A DNA stretch of 16,936 bases from Thermoflexales bacterium (lineage in GTDB: Bacteria > Chloroflexota > Anaerolineae > B4-G1 > SLSP01). A model generated the notes under the pieces. The model was not told the origin of the DNA and searched no databases. It worked only from the letters and a program-made list of their open reading frames with translations. Position 1 is the stretch's first letter. Every line of letters starts with the position of its first letter. The translations under genes were made by a program, and so were the position numbers. Of the stretch, positions 1 through 6,241 are shown one piece after another. The stretch lies in the NCBI GenBank assembly GCA_015486785.1, contig WFQZ01000049.1, forward strand, positions 1-16,936, read 5' to 3'.

Positions 1-505
1 CCACAACGCCCACGTCGCGGATGCGGGCCGGGAACGGCCCCACGCGGCGGCACACGATTTGGAAGATTTTGCCCAGTTCTCCGGCGTCCAGGTGCGCTTT
101 GAGGGCTTGGATCACCGGGCTGAAGCGCACGATGTGCCCCACCATCAACTTTCGGCCCGTGGCCTGCGCTTGCGCGATCAGGGCTTCGCCCTCGGCGACG
201 GTGGCTGCGATGGGTTTTTCCACCAGTACATCAACGCCTGCTTCCATCACATAGGATGCGACTTCGCGGTGGTATTTGGTGGGGACGACTACCGACACGA
301 TGTCGGGCTGTACTTCGTCTAAGAGTTCCCGATAGTCTTGAAAGGCCGGGACGTTGTAGAGTGAGGCGATGCGCTGGCTTGTTTCCGCCGAGACATCCGA
401 CACGCCCACCAATTGGGTCTGGGCTAATTCTGTGTACACTCGCGCGTGATGGCGTCCCATAGAGCCGACGCCGATCACCGCTGCACGTAAGGGAGCTTGG
501 TTCAC
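1..505 (-). CDS. Gfo/Idh/MocA family oxidoreductase, WbpB-like (partial, C-terminal side cut by window)
   Basis: NAD(P)-dependent sugar dehydrogenase, 168 residues visible and open to the window edge; the family is usually 320-380 residues, so about half is missing. Seen: an N-terminal Rossmann start (AAVIGVGSMGRHHARVY, residues 8-24), then the family signature LVEKPIA at about 94-100 whose lysine is the usual catalytic residue, and GHIVRFSP at 123-130. The start is GTG at 505, preceded by GAGGAGG four bases upstream; the next Met lies inside the nucleotide-binding loop, so GTG is favoured. It follows the aminotransferase gene on the same strand by 53 bases. Family knowledge plus neighbours (aminotransferase and acetyltransferase) suggest UDP-N-acetylglucosaminuronate 3-dehydrogenase (WbpB role). 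The exact substrate is inferred; a dehydrogenase for another UDP- or dTDP-sugar remains possible. Confidence 0.88.
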   Translation of the reverse strand, partial: MNQAPLRAAVIGVGSMGRHHARVYTELAQTQLVGVSDVSAETSQRIASLYNVPAFQDYRELLDEVQPDIVSVVVPTKYHREVASYVMEAGVDVLVEKPIAATVAEGEALIAQAQATGRKLMVGHIVRFSPVIQALKAHLDAGELGKIFQIVCRRVGPFPARIRDVGVV

Positions 506-517
506 CGTTCCTCCTCT

Positions 518-545
518 CCGTCCCCGCACGGGAGCGCGGGGACGG
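518..545. repeat. Perfect 10-bp inverted repeat (hairpin) between aminotransferase and dehydrogenase genes
   Basis: The left arm CCGTCCCCGC (518-527) and right arm GCGGGGACGG (536-545) are exact reverse complements with an 8-base loop. It lies in the 53-base gap after the aminotransferase stop and ends just upstream of the Shine-Dalgarno of the dehydrogenase gene. No T-tract follows on either strand, so it is not a standard intrinsic terminator. An intercistronic mRNA stabiliser or expression tuner is an inference. Confidence 0.7.
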
Positions 546-558
546 GCTGCCGGATGGC

Positions 559-1635
559 CTAGCGGGCCATAAAGGTGTTGATGGCCGAGACGACTGTTTC
601 CAGGTCTTCTTGACTGAGCGCGGGATGCACGGGCAGCGAGAGCACTTCCTGGGCGGCTCGTTCCGCTTCCGGGAGGGTCAGATCGTATCCCAGCTCTTGG
701 TAGTAAGGCTGCTTGTGGATGGGCAGCGGATAGTAGACGCCGCTGCCGATTTCGTGTTCCTTCAGGTAGTCCCGCAAAGCGTCCCGTTTGCCGTCGGGGA
801 CGCGCACCGTGTATTGGTGGTAGATGTGGCGGTAGCCGTCGGGCACAAACGGGGTCACGACGCCTTGCAGGTGCTCATCGTAGAATTTGGCGTTGGCGGC
901 GCGGGCGGCGTTGAACCGCTCCAGCTTTTTGAGTTGCTCGATGCCAATGGCCGCATGCACGTCGGTCATGTGGAAGTTGAATCCCAGGCGGTGATGGTGG
1001 TACTGTTTGCCCATGCCGTGATGGTGGATTTCGCGGCTCAGTTGCGCGATTTCCGGGTCGTTGGTGGTGACCATGCCGCCCTCTGCCGAGGTGATGTTCT
1101 TGGTGGGGTAGAGGGAGAACGTGCCGGTGCCGAAGGAGCCGGACTTTTGCCCGTGATACTCGGCCCCGTGAGCCTGGCAAGCGTCTTCAATCACGACCAG
1201 GTTGTGCCGTTGGGCGATGTCCATAATGGCCCCCATATCGGCCATCAGCCCAAACAGATGCACCGGCATAATGGCCTTGGTGTGCGGGGTGATCGCGGCT
1301 TCAATTTGAGTCGCGTCAATGTTGAAGGTGCGGGGATCAATATCCACGAAGACCGGGCGTGCGCCGGTGAACAAGACGCTGTTGGCGGTGGCGATGAAGG
1401 TGAAGGGCGTGGTGATCACCTCGTCCCCCGTCCCGATGTCGTGGGCCAGCAAGGCCGTGTGTAAGGCCGTGGTGCCGCTGCTGGTGGCGACGGCGTATTT
1501 GACGCCGCACATGGCCGCGAATGCTTCTTCAAATGCTTTGACCCGTGGGCCATGGGCCAGCATCCCCGAATCCAGAACTTCCAGAACTGCTCGTTTCTCT
1601 TCTTCCCCCATCAGGGGCTTGGCGATAGAAATCAT
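559..1635 (-). CDS. DegT/DnrJ/EryC1/StrS aminotransferase, WbpE-like
   Basis: PLP-dependent nucleotide-sugar aminotransferase, 358 residues, normal for the family. It would transfer an amino group (usually from glutamate) to a 3-keto UDP-sugar in the cytoplasm. Seen: the ATSSGTTAL phosphate-contact loop near residue 52, EDACQAHGA at about 150-158 (the Asp contacts the pyridine nitrogen), and LYPTKN with the predicted Schiff-base lysine at about 179, followed by AEGGMV. The start chosen is ATG 1635: it overlaps the TGA of the acetyltransferase gene (ATGA), and GGAGG at 1644-1648 sits 8 bases upstream. An in-frame ATG at 1650 has that GGAGG as part of its own first codons, so it is unlikely. 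Context with acetyltransferase and Gfo-type dehydrogenase points to UDP-2-acetamido-3-amino-glucuronate formation (WbpE role). Family certain, substrate inferred. Confidence 0.93.
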   Translation of the reverse strand: MISIAKPLMGEEEKRAVLEVLDSGMLAHGPRVKAFEEAFAAMCGVKYAVATSSGTTALHTALLAHDIGTGDEVITTPFTFIATANSVLFTGARPVFVDIDPRTFNIDATQIEAAITPHTKAIMPVHLFGLMADMGAIMDIAQRHNLVVIEDACQAHGAEYHGQKSGSFGTGTFSLYPTKNITSAEGGMVTTNDPEIAQLSREIHHHGMGKQYHHHRLGFNFHMTDVHAAIGIEQLKKLERFNAARAANAKFYDEHLQGVVTPFVPDGYRHIYHQYTVRVPDGKRDALRDYLKEHEIGSGVYYPLPIHKQPYYQELGYDLTLPEAERAAQEVLSLPVHPALSQEDLETVVSAINTFMAR

Positions 1636-2243
1636 TGAACTTTCCTCCAAATATCAAGTGGAATTTCCGTTGTTGCGTGGCACTTGGGGCAATGGGCGAG
1701 CATGGTCTCGCCATGCACTTCTCCGGCTTCCAGCCGTGCGCCGCAAGCACACACGAACCCAATCAATCGTGCCGGATTTCCCACCACCAGACCGTGGGGC
1801 GGCACGTCCTTGGTGACGACCGCGCCGCTGCCCACCAAGGCCCATTCCCCGATGGTGACTTTGGGCAGGATGGTGGCGTTGGCGCCCAGGGCCGCGCCGC
1901 GCTTGACCAGGATGTGTCCCAATTCCCAGTCGTCACCGGACTTGAGCGATCCGTCCGGGTTGATGGCGCGGGGCAGGTTGTCATTGGTGAAGCAGACGTG
2001 CGGGCCGACGAAGACGCCGTCGGCGATCTCCACGCCGTGGTAGATGGAGACGTAGTTTTGCACTTTGACGTTGTTGCCGAGATGTACGCCAAAGTCCACG
2101 TACACACCTTTGGCGAGGATGCAATTTTCCCCAATGTGGGCGTTTTCCCGTATCTGGCATTGATGCCAGATCATCGTTCCCGCGCCGATCTCGGCGGAAT
2201 CGGAAACATCAGCCGTGGGATGGATACGAACATCTTTGCGCAT
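1632..2243 (-). CDS. Left-handed beta-helix N-acetyltransferase, WbpD-like, with C-terminal zinc ribbon
   Basis: Acetyl-CoA-dependent sugar N-acetyltransferase of 203 residues. Seen: imperfect hexapeptide repeats from about residue 7 to 145 (IGENCI, LGNNVK, IADGVF, LGANAT, IGEWAL, VGSGAVVTKDV), the loop FTNDNLPRA at 85-93 typical of the WbpD/FdtC group, and VVGNPARLIG at 153-162 closing the coil. The last 40 residues add a CxC...CPKC arrangement (Cys165, 167, 185, 188) that looks like a small zinc ribbon; WbpD itself ends near the hexapeptide domain, so this is an extension. The start ATG 2243 has AAAGGAG 6 bases upstream. It overlaps the aminotransferase gene by 4 bases. Its likely job is acetylating the 3-amino group made by the next enzyme product in the UDP-diacetamido-uronate pathway. 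The substrate is inferred from the neighbours. Confidence 0.9.
   Translation of the reverse strand: MRKDVRIHPTADVSDSAEIGAGTMIWHQCQIRENAHIGENCILAKGVYVDFGVHLGNNVKVQNYVSIYHGVEIADGVFVGPHVCFTNDNLPRAINPDGSLKSGDDWELGHILVKRGAALGANATILPKVTIGEWALVGSGAVVTKDVPPHGLVVGNPARLIGFVCACGARLEAGEVHGETMLAHCPKCHATTEIPLDIWRKVQ
1644..1648 (-). promoter_or_regulatory. Shine-Dalgarno GGAGG that sets the aminotransferase start
   Basis: On the minus strand GGAGG lies 8 bases before ATG 1635, inside the last codons of the acetyltransferase gene. The ATGA overlap with the upstream stop codon suggests coupled translation. This argues against the longer start at 1650. Confidence 0.75.
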
Positions 2244-2289
2244 AGGCTACTCCTTTTCGGAATGAGGCTAGAGTCAAATCAGCCGCGCC

Positions 2290-2318
2290 ATTCTACCACA
2301 TCACGTATTGCTAACCAA
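2290..2318 (-). promoter_or_regulatory. Possible promoter for the acetyltransferase-aminotransferase-dehydrogenase genes
   Basis: On the minus strand TAGAAT (2290-2295) is preceded directly by TGG, an extended -10 pattern, with a poor -35 (TTGGTT, 2313-2318) at 17 bases. It overlaps the end of udk, and the acetyltransferase ATG is about 40 bases downstream of the predicted start. No terminator is visible between udk and the acetyltransferase, so readthrough from udk is also possible. Confidence 0.35.
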
Positions 2319-2924
2319 CAAGCTGCGGATACGGGACGCGACCATTTCAATGGCCACTTCGTTGTAGCCGCCCTGGGGGATGATGACATCGGCGTAGCGT
2401 TTGCTCGGCTCGACGAATTCCAAGTGCATCGGGCGCACGGTGCGTAAGTACTGCTCAATGATGGAATCCACCGTCCGCCCGCGTTCGTACACGTCCCGCC
2501 GCAGGCGACGGATGAAGCGTAAGTCGGCGTCGGTATCCACGAACAAGCGCACGTCGAGGGCGTCGCGCAGTGCCGGTTCGGCGAAGATGAGGATGCCTTC
2601 CACCAGCACGATGGGCGCGGGGGCGATGTGTTGCGTTTCGGCCTGGCGGGTGTACGTGGCGAAGTCGTACACCGGAATTTCCACCGCTTGACCGGCACGC
2701 AATTGCGCCAAGTGCTCCAGCAGCAAGTACGTATCCAGCGAGTCGGGATGGTCAAAGTTGAAAGTGCGGCGTTCCTCCGGCGGCAAGTGGCTGAGGTCTT
2801 TGTAGTACGCATCGTGGGGCAGATAGGCGATGTGTTCCGCGCCCACTCGTTCCAGGATGCGGCGGGCGACGGTGGTTTTCCCGGAGCCGCTCCCTCCGGC
2901 CACGCCGATGACTAAGGGGTTCAT
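2301..2924 (-). CDS. udk: Uridine kinase
   Basis: Phosphorylates uridine and cytidine to UMP and CMP in pyrimidine salvage (cytoplasmic). At 207 residues it has the normal length. Seen: the P-loop GGSGSGKTT at residues 10-18, the substrate loop HDAYYKD near 38-44 followed by NFDHPDSLD, a PVYDF motif near 85, and a lid region with RDVYERGR near 145. All are typical of bacterial Udk. The start ATG 2924 overlaps the stop of the upstream membrane protein gene (ATGA), with AGAGGAGG four bases upstream, so the two are translationally coupled. It may supply pyrimidine nucleotides feeding the UDP-sugar genes downstream, but that link is only positional. Confidence 0.95.
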   Translation of the reverse strand: MNPLVIGVAGGSGSGKTTVARRILERVGAEHIAYLPHDAYYKDLSHLPPEERRTFNFDHPDSLDTYLLLEHLAQLRAGQAVEIPVYDFATYTRQAETQHIAPAPIVLVEGILIFAEPALRDALDVRLFVDTDADLRFIRRLRRDVYERGRTVDSIIEQYLRTVRPMHLEFVEPSKRYADVIIPQGGYNEVAIEMVASRIRSLLVSNT

Positions 2925-3901
2925 AGGGCCTCCTCTGAAGTGGTTTCCGGCGGAGTGCCGGTTGGCTCGACCGGTTGCAGCGTTCCGTAAAGCAGTGCGG
3001 CGATGCCCAGCAAGGTCAACAGTGCGCCGGGGTTGTACACGACCTTGAACTGCCGCAAGGAGGTTTGGGTCATGTGGAGCGTGAGATGTTGTAAGGGCAG
3101 CGTCGTGCTGCGGGTGATCGCCGTCTCGGTCAGCCAGTCCCCGCCGGTGATGCGGTACACTTGGATGCGGGCCGGCGGCTCTCCGGCGGGCAGATAAGCG
3201 CGGAAGGCGTAGCCTTGGTTGGGAAGCGCGAAATACGCTTCCGGGGTGCGCTCGGTCAGCGGCACGGCGATGCCGGCTTGCGGCTCGCTGTGGATGGATC
3301 GTTGCAGCAACAGCGGCTGTTGCCGATCATCGTGAGCTTGCGCCTGGATGGCCAATCCCTGGCCGGTGGGCCACAGAAAGACGCCATAACGTCCGCTCCA
3401 CCAGGGCGGCGCGGCGGCTGTTTCGGGCAAGGTGATCCCGTGATCGGTGATCTCAATGGGCTGACCGGGCCAAGCCAGCACTTCCGGCACCGTCCAACCG
3501 CCGATGATTTGCAGTCCCCAGCCCAAGAGGAGCAGCAGTCCGCCGACACAGAGCGCGGCCTCGCGCCGCAGGTGGGGTGGATGCTGCCGCAGTTCCCAGG
3601 CCTGCACGCCATGCACCAAGCCGATCCCGGTGATCCAGGCGATCAGCCCGCGCATCCAAAAGGACGTGTGGATGGTGAACAGCCGTAGTGCGGAAAGCAC
3701 TTGCGTCCACGTGCCGAAACGCGCTTGCTGCTCGGCCAGCCATTGCGTGTAAGCGGGTGTATCCGTGTGCGGCACCGGGGATTGGGGTACAAGGAGCACA
3801 AAAGCCTGGACAAGCGCGAAGGCGATCAGGCTTTCGTGCAATCGCCGCTCCGCGCTCCACCAGGCCCATACCCGTTCCAGCATTTGTCGGACTTGCATCA
3901 C
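2921..3901 (-). CDS. Four-helix membrane protein, ResB-like (cytochrome c biogenesis type)
   Basis: Product of 325-326 residues. Seen: hydrophobic segments near residues 21-40, 83-100, 114-135 and 294-310, a large polar domain of about 150 residues between the third and fourth, and a short acidic tail. This layout, the LLVPQ ending after the first helix, a Tyr-containing loop (DTPAYTQWL), and FKVVYNPGALLTLLG at the last helix resemble ResB/Ccs1, which handles haem export for cytochrome c maturation. No ResC/CcsA or ResA partner is visible here, and no haem-ligand histidines stand out, so the function is unproven. The start is GTG 3901 or ATG 3898; GGGAG lies 4 bases before the ATG. The gene begins only about 10 bases after the tRNA-Thr terminator, so it seems to depend on readthrough. 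It overlaps udk by 4 bases. Confidence 0.8.
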   Translation of the reverse strand: MMQVRQMLERVWAWWSAERRLHESLIAFALVQAFVLLVPQSPVPHTDTPAYTQWLAEQQARFGTWTQVLSALRLFTIHTSFWMRGLIAWITGIGLVHGVQAWELRQHPPHLRREAALCVGGLLLLLGWGLQIIGGWTVPEVLAWPGQPIEITDHGITLPETAAAPPWWSGRYGVFLWPTGQGLAIQAQAHDDRQQPLLLQRSIHSEPQAGIAVPLTERTPEAYFALPNQGYAFRAYLPAGEPPARIQVYRITGGDWLTETAITRSTTLPLQHLTLHMTQTSLRQFKVVYNPGALLTLLGIAALLYGTLQPVEPTGTPPETTSEEAL

Positions 3902-3910
3902 GCTCCCTAT

Positions 3911-3936
3911 AAAAAAAGCCCCGTGAGGTCGGGGCT
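3911..3936 (-). terminator. Intrinsic terminator after tRNA-Thr
   Basis: Read on the minus strand, AGCCCCG and CGGGGCT form a perfect 7-bp stem with a 6-base loop, followed by a run of six or more T. It starts 3 bases after the tRNA 3' end and stops just before the ribosome-binding site of the ResB-like gene. Confidence 0.88.
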
Positions 3937-3938
3937 AA

Positions 3939-4011
3939 AGCCACCCCTGGGAATTGAACCCAGAACCTGGCGCTTACGAAGCGTCTGCTCTGCCGATTGA
4001 GCTAGGGTGGC
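3939..4011 (-). tRNA. tRNA-Thr, anticodon CGU
   Basis: Cloverleaf read by eye on the minus strand: acceptor GCCACCC pairing with GGGTGGC, D stem GCTC/GAGC, anticodon loop TTCGTAA (anticodon CGU at 3976-3978, reading ACG), T stem CTGGG/CCCAG with loop TTCAATT. There is one A-C mismatch in the anticodon stem. The discriminator base is U. The 3' CCA is not encoded (TTA follows), so it must be added by the CCA enzyme. It has its own promoter at 4023-4050 and a terminator at 3911-3936. Confidence 0.96.
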
Positions 4012-4022
4012 GCAACGGGGCT

Positions 4023-4050
4023 ATTATAGCGAAAAGCATTAAGTTGGCAA
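4023..4050 (-). promoter_or_regulatory. Promoter of tRNA-Thr
   Basis: On the minus strand a perfect -10 TATAAT (4023-4028) lies 16 bases after a -35 TTGCCA (4045-4050). The predicted start is about 5 bases before the tRNA. A second -35-like TTGACA lies at 4061-4066 but has only a poor partner -10. It is divergent to the promoter of the CHAT operon. Confidence 0.72.
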
Positions 4051-4059
4051 GGCCGATTC

Positions 4060-4087
4060 TTGTCAAGCGCGGGCAATTCCGTATCAT
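4060..4087 (+). promoter_or_regulatory. Candidate promoter of the CHAT-nSTAND-lipoprotein operon
   Basis: TTGTCA (4060-4065), a 16-base spacer and TATCAT (4082-4087) each match the sigma-70 consensus at 5 of 6 positions. The predicted start near 4094 leaves a leader of roughly 115 bases before ATG 4208. The leader holds a possible long-loop stem AAGGCGC (4108-4114) with GCGCCTT (4153-4159), and an alternative CGCAC (4127-4131) with GTGCG (4151-4155) that would exclude it. The promoter elements were called by eye. Confidence 0.5.
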
Positions 4088-4207
4088 TAGGTAGATGCTC
4101 ATCGCAAAAGGCGCGGAGGTCTCTCACGCACCAAGCCCGTTTCATTTTCAGTGCGCCTTCTTGCTGCCGGCTGAGCGATGACGATTCCAGAGGAGATGGG
4201 GGAAACG

Positions 4208-6241
4208 ATGCCCGATCACGAAACAATTGCCGATGTTGAAGTGCGTATCTTCCCAAAGCGGACGGATGGTTATCCGGTGGAGATTACGTTCCAGGGTGAG
4301 CGGGAGTATCCACGGGGATTTTTGTCCGCCGATTCGGTGCCGTGGACGCCCTCCGGCGATCCGGCAGCGGACGGCGACCGGTTGCGCGAGCTTCTGTTGG
4401 CCGATCCGCAATTGCGTGAGGCCTGGAGCGAGATTCGCGGGCTATCCACCCGGCGGCGCATCCGCTTGCGGATTGACGACGGGGCGAAGGAGCTGCATCA
4501 ACTGCCGTGGGAGCTGTGGCGCGAGCAAGGAACGCTGCTTTCTGCTGCTGCTCAGACGCCGTTTTCTCGTTACCTGCCGGTTGCGCTTCCCTGGGGCGGA
4601 CTGGTAGCCGAACGTCCGTTGCGGGTGCTGGCGGTGCTCGCCGATGGCGACGATTTGGAGACTGCGTACTCGCTCCCCCGGCTTGATTTGGAGACGGAAC
4701 GCCGCATTTTGGATGAGACGCTGGGGTCGCAGCCGGACTTGTTCCGCTTGGAGTACCTCGATTCGCCCGCCACGCCGGAACGGCTGGAGGCTAAGCTCCG
4801 CGAGGGGTATCACATTTTGCACTTTGTGGGGCACGGAATGTTCAACGTCCGCCGCCAACAGGCGGTGCTCTACATGCAGAATGAGGCGGGGCACACGCGC
4901 ATCGTCCCCGAAGGCGTGATCATCGGGCTGCTGGCACGGCTGGAGTTGCGGCCCCATTTGGTCTTCCTGGCGGCCTGCCAGAGCGCGAAGCGCACCACGG
5001 GCGAGGCGTTCCAGGGACTGGCGCCCAAGCTCATCGCGGCGGGCGTCCCCGCCGTGGTGGCGATGCAAGACTTTGTGGCGGTACAGAGCGCCCGCCAACT
5101 TAGCGCGGCTTTCTATCAACGGCTGGCCGAGCACGGGTTGGTGGATGTGGCACTCAACGAGGCACGCAGCACGCTGGTCACTGCCGGTCGCCCTGATGTG
5201 AGCGTGCCGGTGCTGTTTATGCGCCTCAAGTCCGGGCAATTGTGGAGTGAGGAAGTCGACGCGCGGGGCACGGTGCTTGGCTCTCAGAATCCCAAAATCT
5301 TTTGGACCGGCCTGCTGCGGATGATCAAGATGAAGAGATGTCTGCCCATCATCGGGCCGCGCGTCCACGGGCGATGGCTGCCCACTCGGCGGGATATTGC
5401 CGCGCGATGGGCCGAGGAACACGGTTATCCCTTCGGGGATCGGACGGAGCTGGCGCACGTGGCGCAGTATCTGGCCAGCAGCCAGGGCGAAGATTTCCCC
5501 CGCAGTGAGATTCTGGAATCGCTCAAAAGCGAGTTCCTCGCCCGCCTGCCGGATGAGGTGCGTCCTACGGACGGGGCGGGCACGTTGAGCAACTTGGTTT
5601 CCCAGGTGGGCTGGTCGGCCTTGGCCGAGGACGATCCCAATGAGCTGCATCAAGTGCTGGCCGCGCTCTCTCTGCCGTTGTATCTGACCACCAACGCGGA
5701 CAATTTTATGGAAGAAGCCCTCAGAGCACAGGGGAAATCGCCGGTACGGGAACTCTGCCGTTGGAATGACGCGCTGGATGCGGTCGCTTCGGTCTTTGAG
5801 GCCGAGGCGGATTATACGCCTTCGGTGGAAAGGCCGTTGGTCTTTCATCTATTGGGCAGCGATGTGGAAGACTCATCGCTGGTGCTCACCGAGGACGATT
5901 ACTTGGATTTCCTGGTGGCCATCTCCGCCGACCGGGAGCGTATCCCGAATTACATCCGCGCCGCGCTTTCCAACAATTCGTTGATGTTTCTGGGGTACAG
6001 CCTCTACGATTGGGAGTTCCGGGTGATTATGCGCGGGCTGGTGGCCACGATTGACCGCCGCCGCCGTTTTAAGCACGTCGCGGTGCAGCTTGAAGTCACC
6101 GAGCGTCCGGTCAAGGACACGTTGGCCGTACAGACGTTCTTGCAACAGTACTTCTATCACGCGGATATTAACGTCTATTGGGGCGCATTGGCGCAGTTTT
6201 CCGCTGAACTGCGGGAGCATTATCAAGGAGGCCGCCGATGA
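4208..6241 (+). CDS. CHAT caspase-like protease fused to SIR2-like domain
   Basis: Soluble two-domain protein, 677 residues from ATG 4208. Residues about 12-345 are a CHAT domain: ELHQLPWELW near 95-104, ILHFVGHG with the predicted catalytic His209, and LVFLAACQSA with the predicted catalytic Cys257. Residues about 375-675 resemble the SIR2_2/SIR2-like family: PIIGPRVHG (altered glycine loop) near 380, LYLTTNADNF with Asn496, VFHLLGS with His547, LVLTEDDYLDF, and MFLGYSLYDWEFR near 593-605. CHAT proteins cleave partner proteins; SIR2-like domains of this type often consume NAD in defence. Both activities here are inferred. ATG 4208 is favoured because AGGAG (4191-4195) and GGGGGA (4198-4203) precede it; ATG 4178 has little ribosome-binding site. 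It overlaps the nSTAND gene by ATGA, so the two are coupled. There is no signal peptide or membrane helix. Confidence 0.9.
   Translation: MPDHETIADVEVRIFPKRTDGYPVEITFQGEREYPRGFLSADSVPWTPSGDPAADGDRLRELLLADPQLREAWSEIRGLSTRRRIRLRIDDGAKELHQLPWELWREQGTLLSAAAQTPFSRYLPVALPWGGLVAERPLRVLAVLADGDDLETAYSLPRLDLETERRILDETLGSQPDLFRLEYLDSPATPERLEAKLREGYHILHFVGHGMFNVRRQQAVLYMQNEAGHTRIVPEGVIIGLLARLELRPHLVFLAACQSAKRTTGEAFQGLAPKLIAAGVPAVVAMQDFVAVQSARQLSAAFYQRLAEHGLVDVALNEARSTLVTAGRPDVSVPVLFMRLKSGQLWSEEVDARGTVLGSQNPKIFWTGLLRMIKMKRCLPIIGPRVHGRWLPTRRDIAARWAEEHGYPFGDRTELAHVAQYLASSQGEDFPRSEILESLKSEFLARLPDEVRPTDGAGTLSNLVSQVGWSALAEDDPNELHQVLAALSLPLYLTTNADNFMEEALRAQGKSPVRELCRWNDALDAVASVFEAEADYTPSVERPLVFHLLGSDVEDSSLVLTEDDYLDFLVAISADRERIPNYIRAALSNNSLMFLGYSLYDWEFRVIMRGLVATIDRRRRFKHVAVQLEVTERPVKDTLAVQTFLQQYFYHADINVYWGALAQFSAELREHYQGGRR

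Noticed and set aside
610..1464. Plus-strand open frame opposite the aminotransferase
   Set aside because: The opposite strand holds the DegT motifs; the plus translation is a low-information Gly/Val/His-rich shadow.
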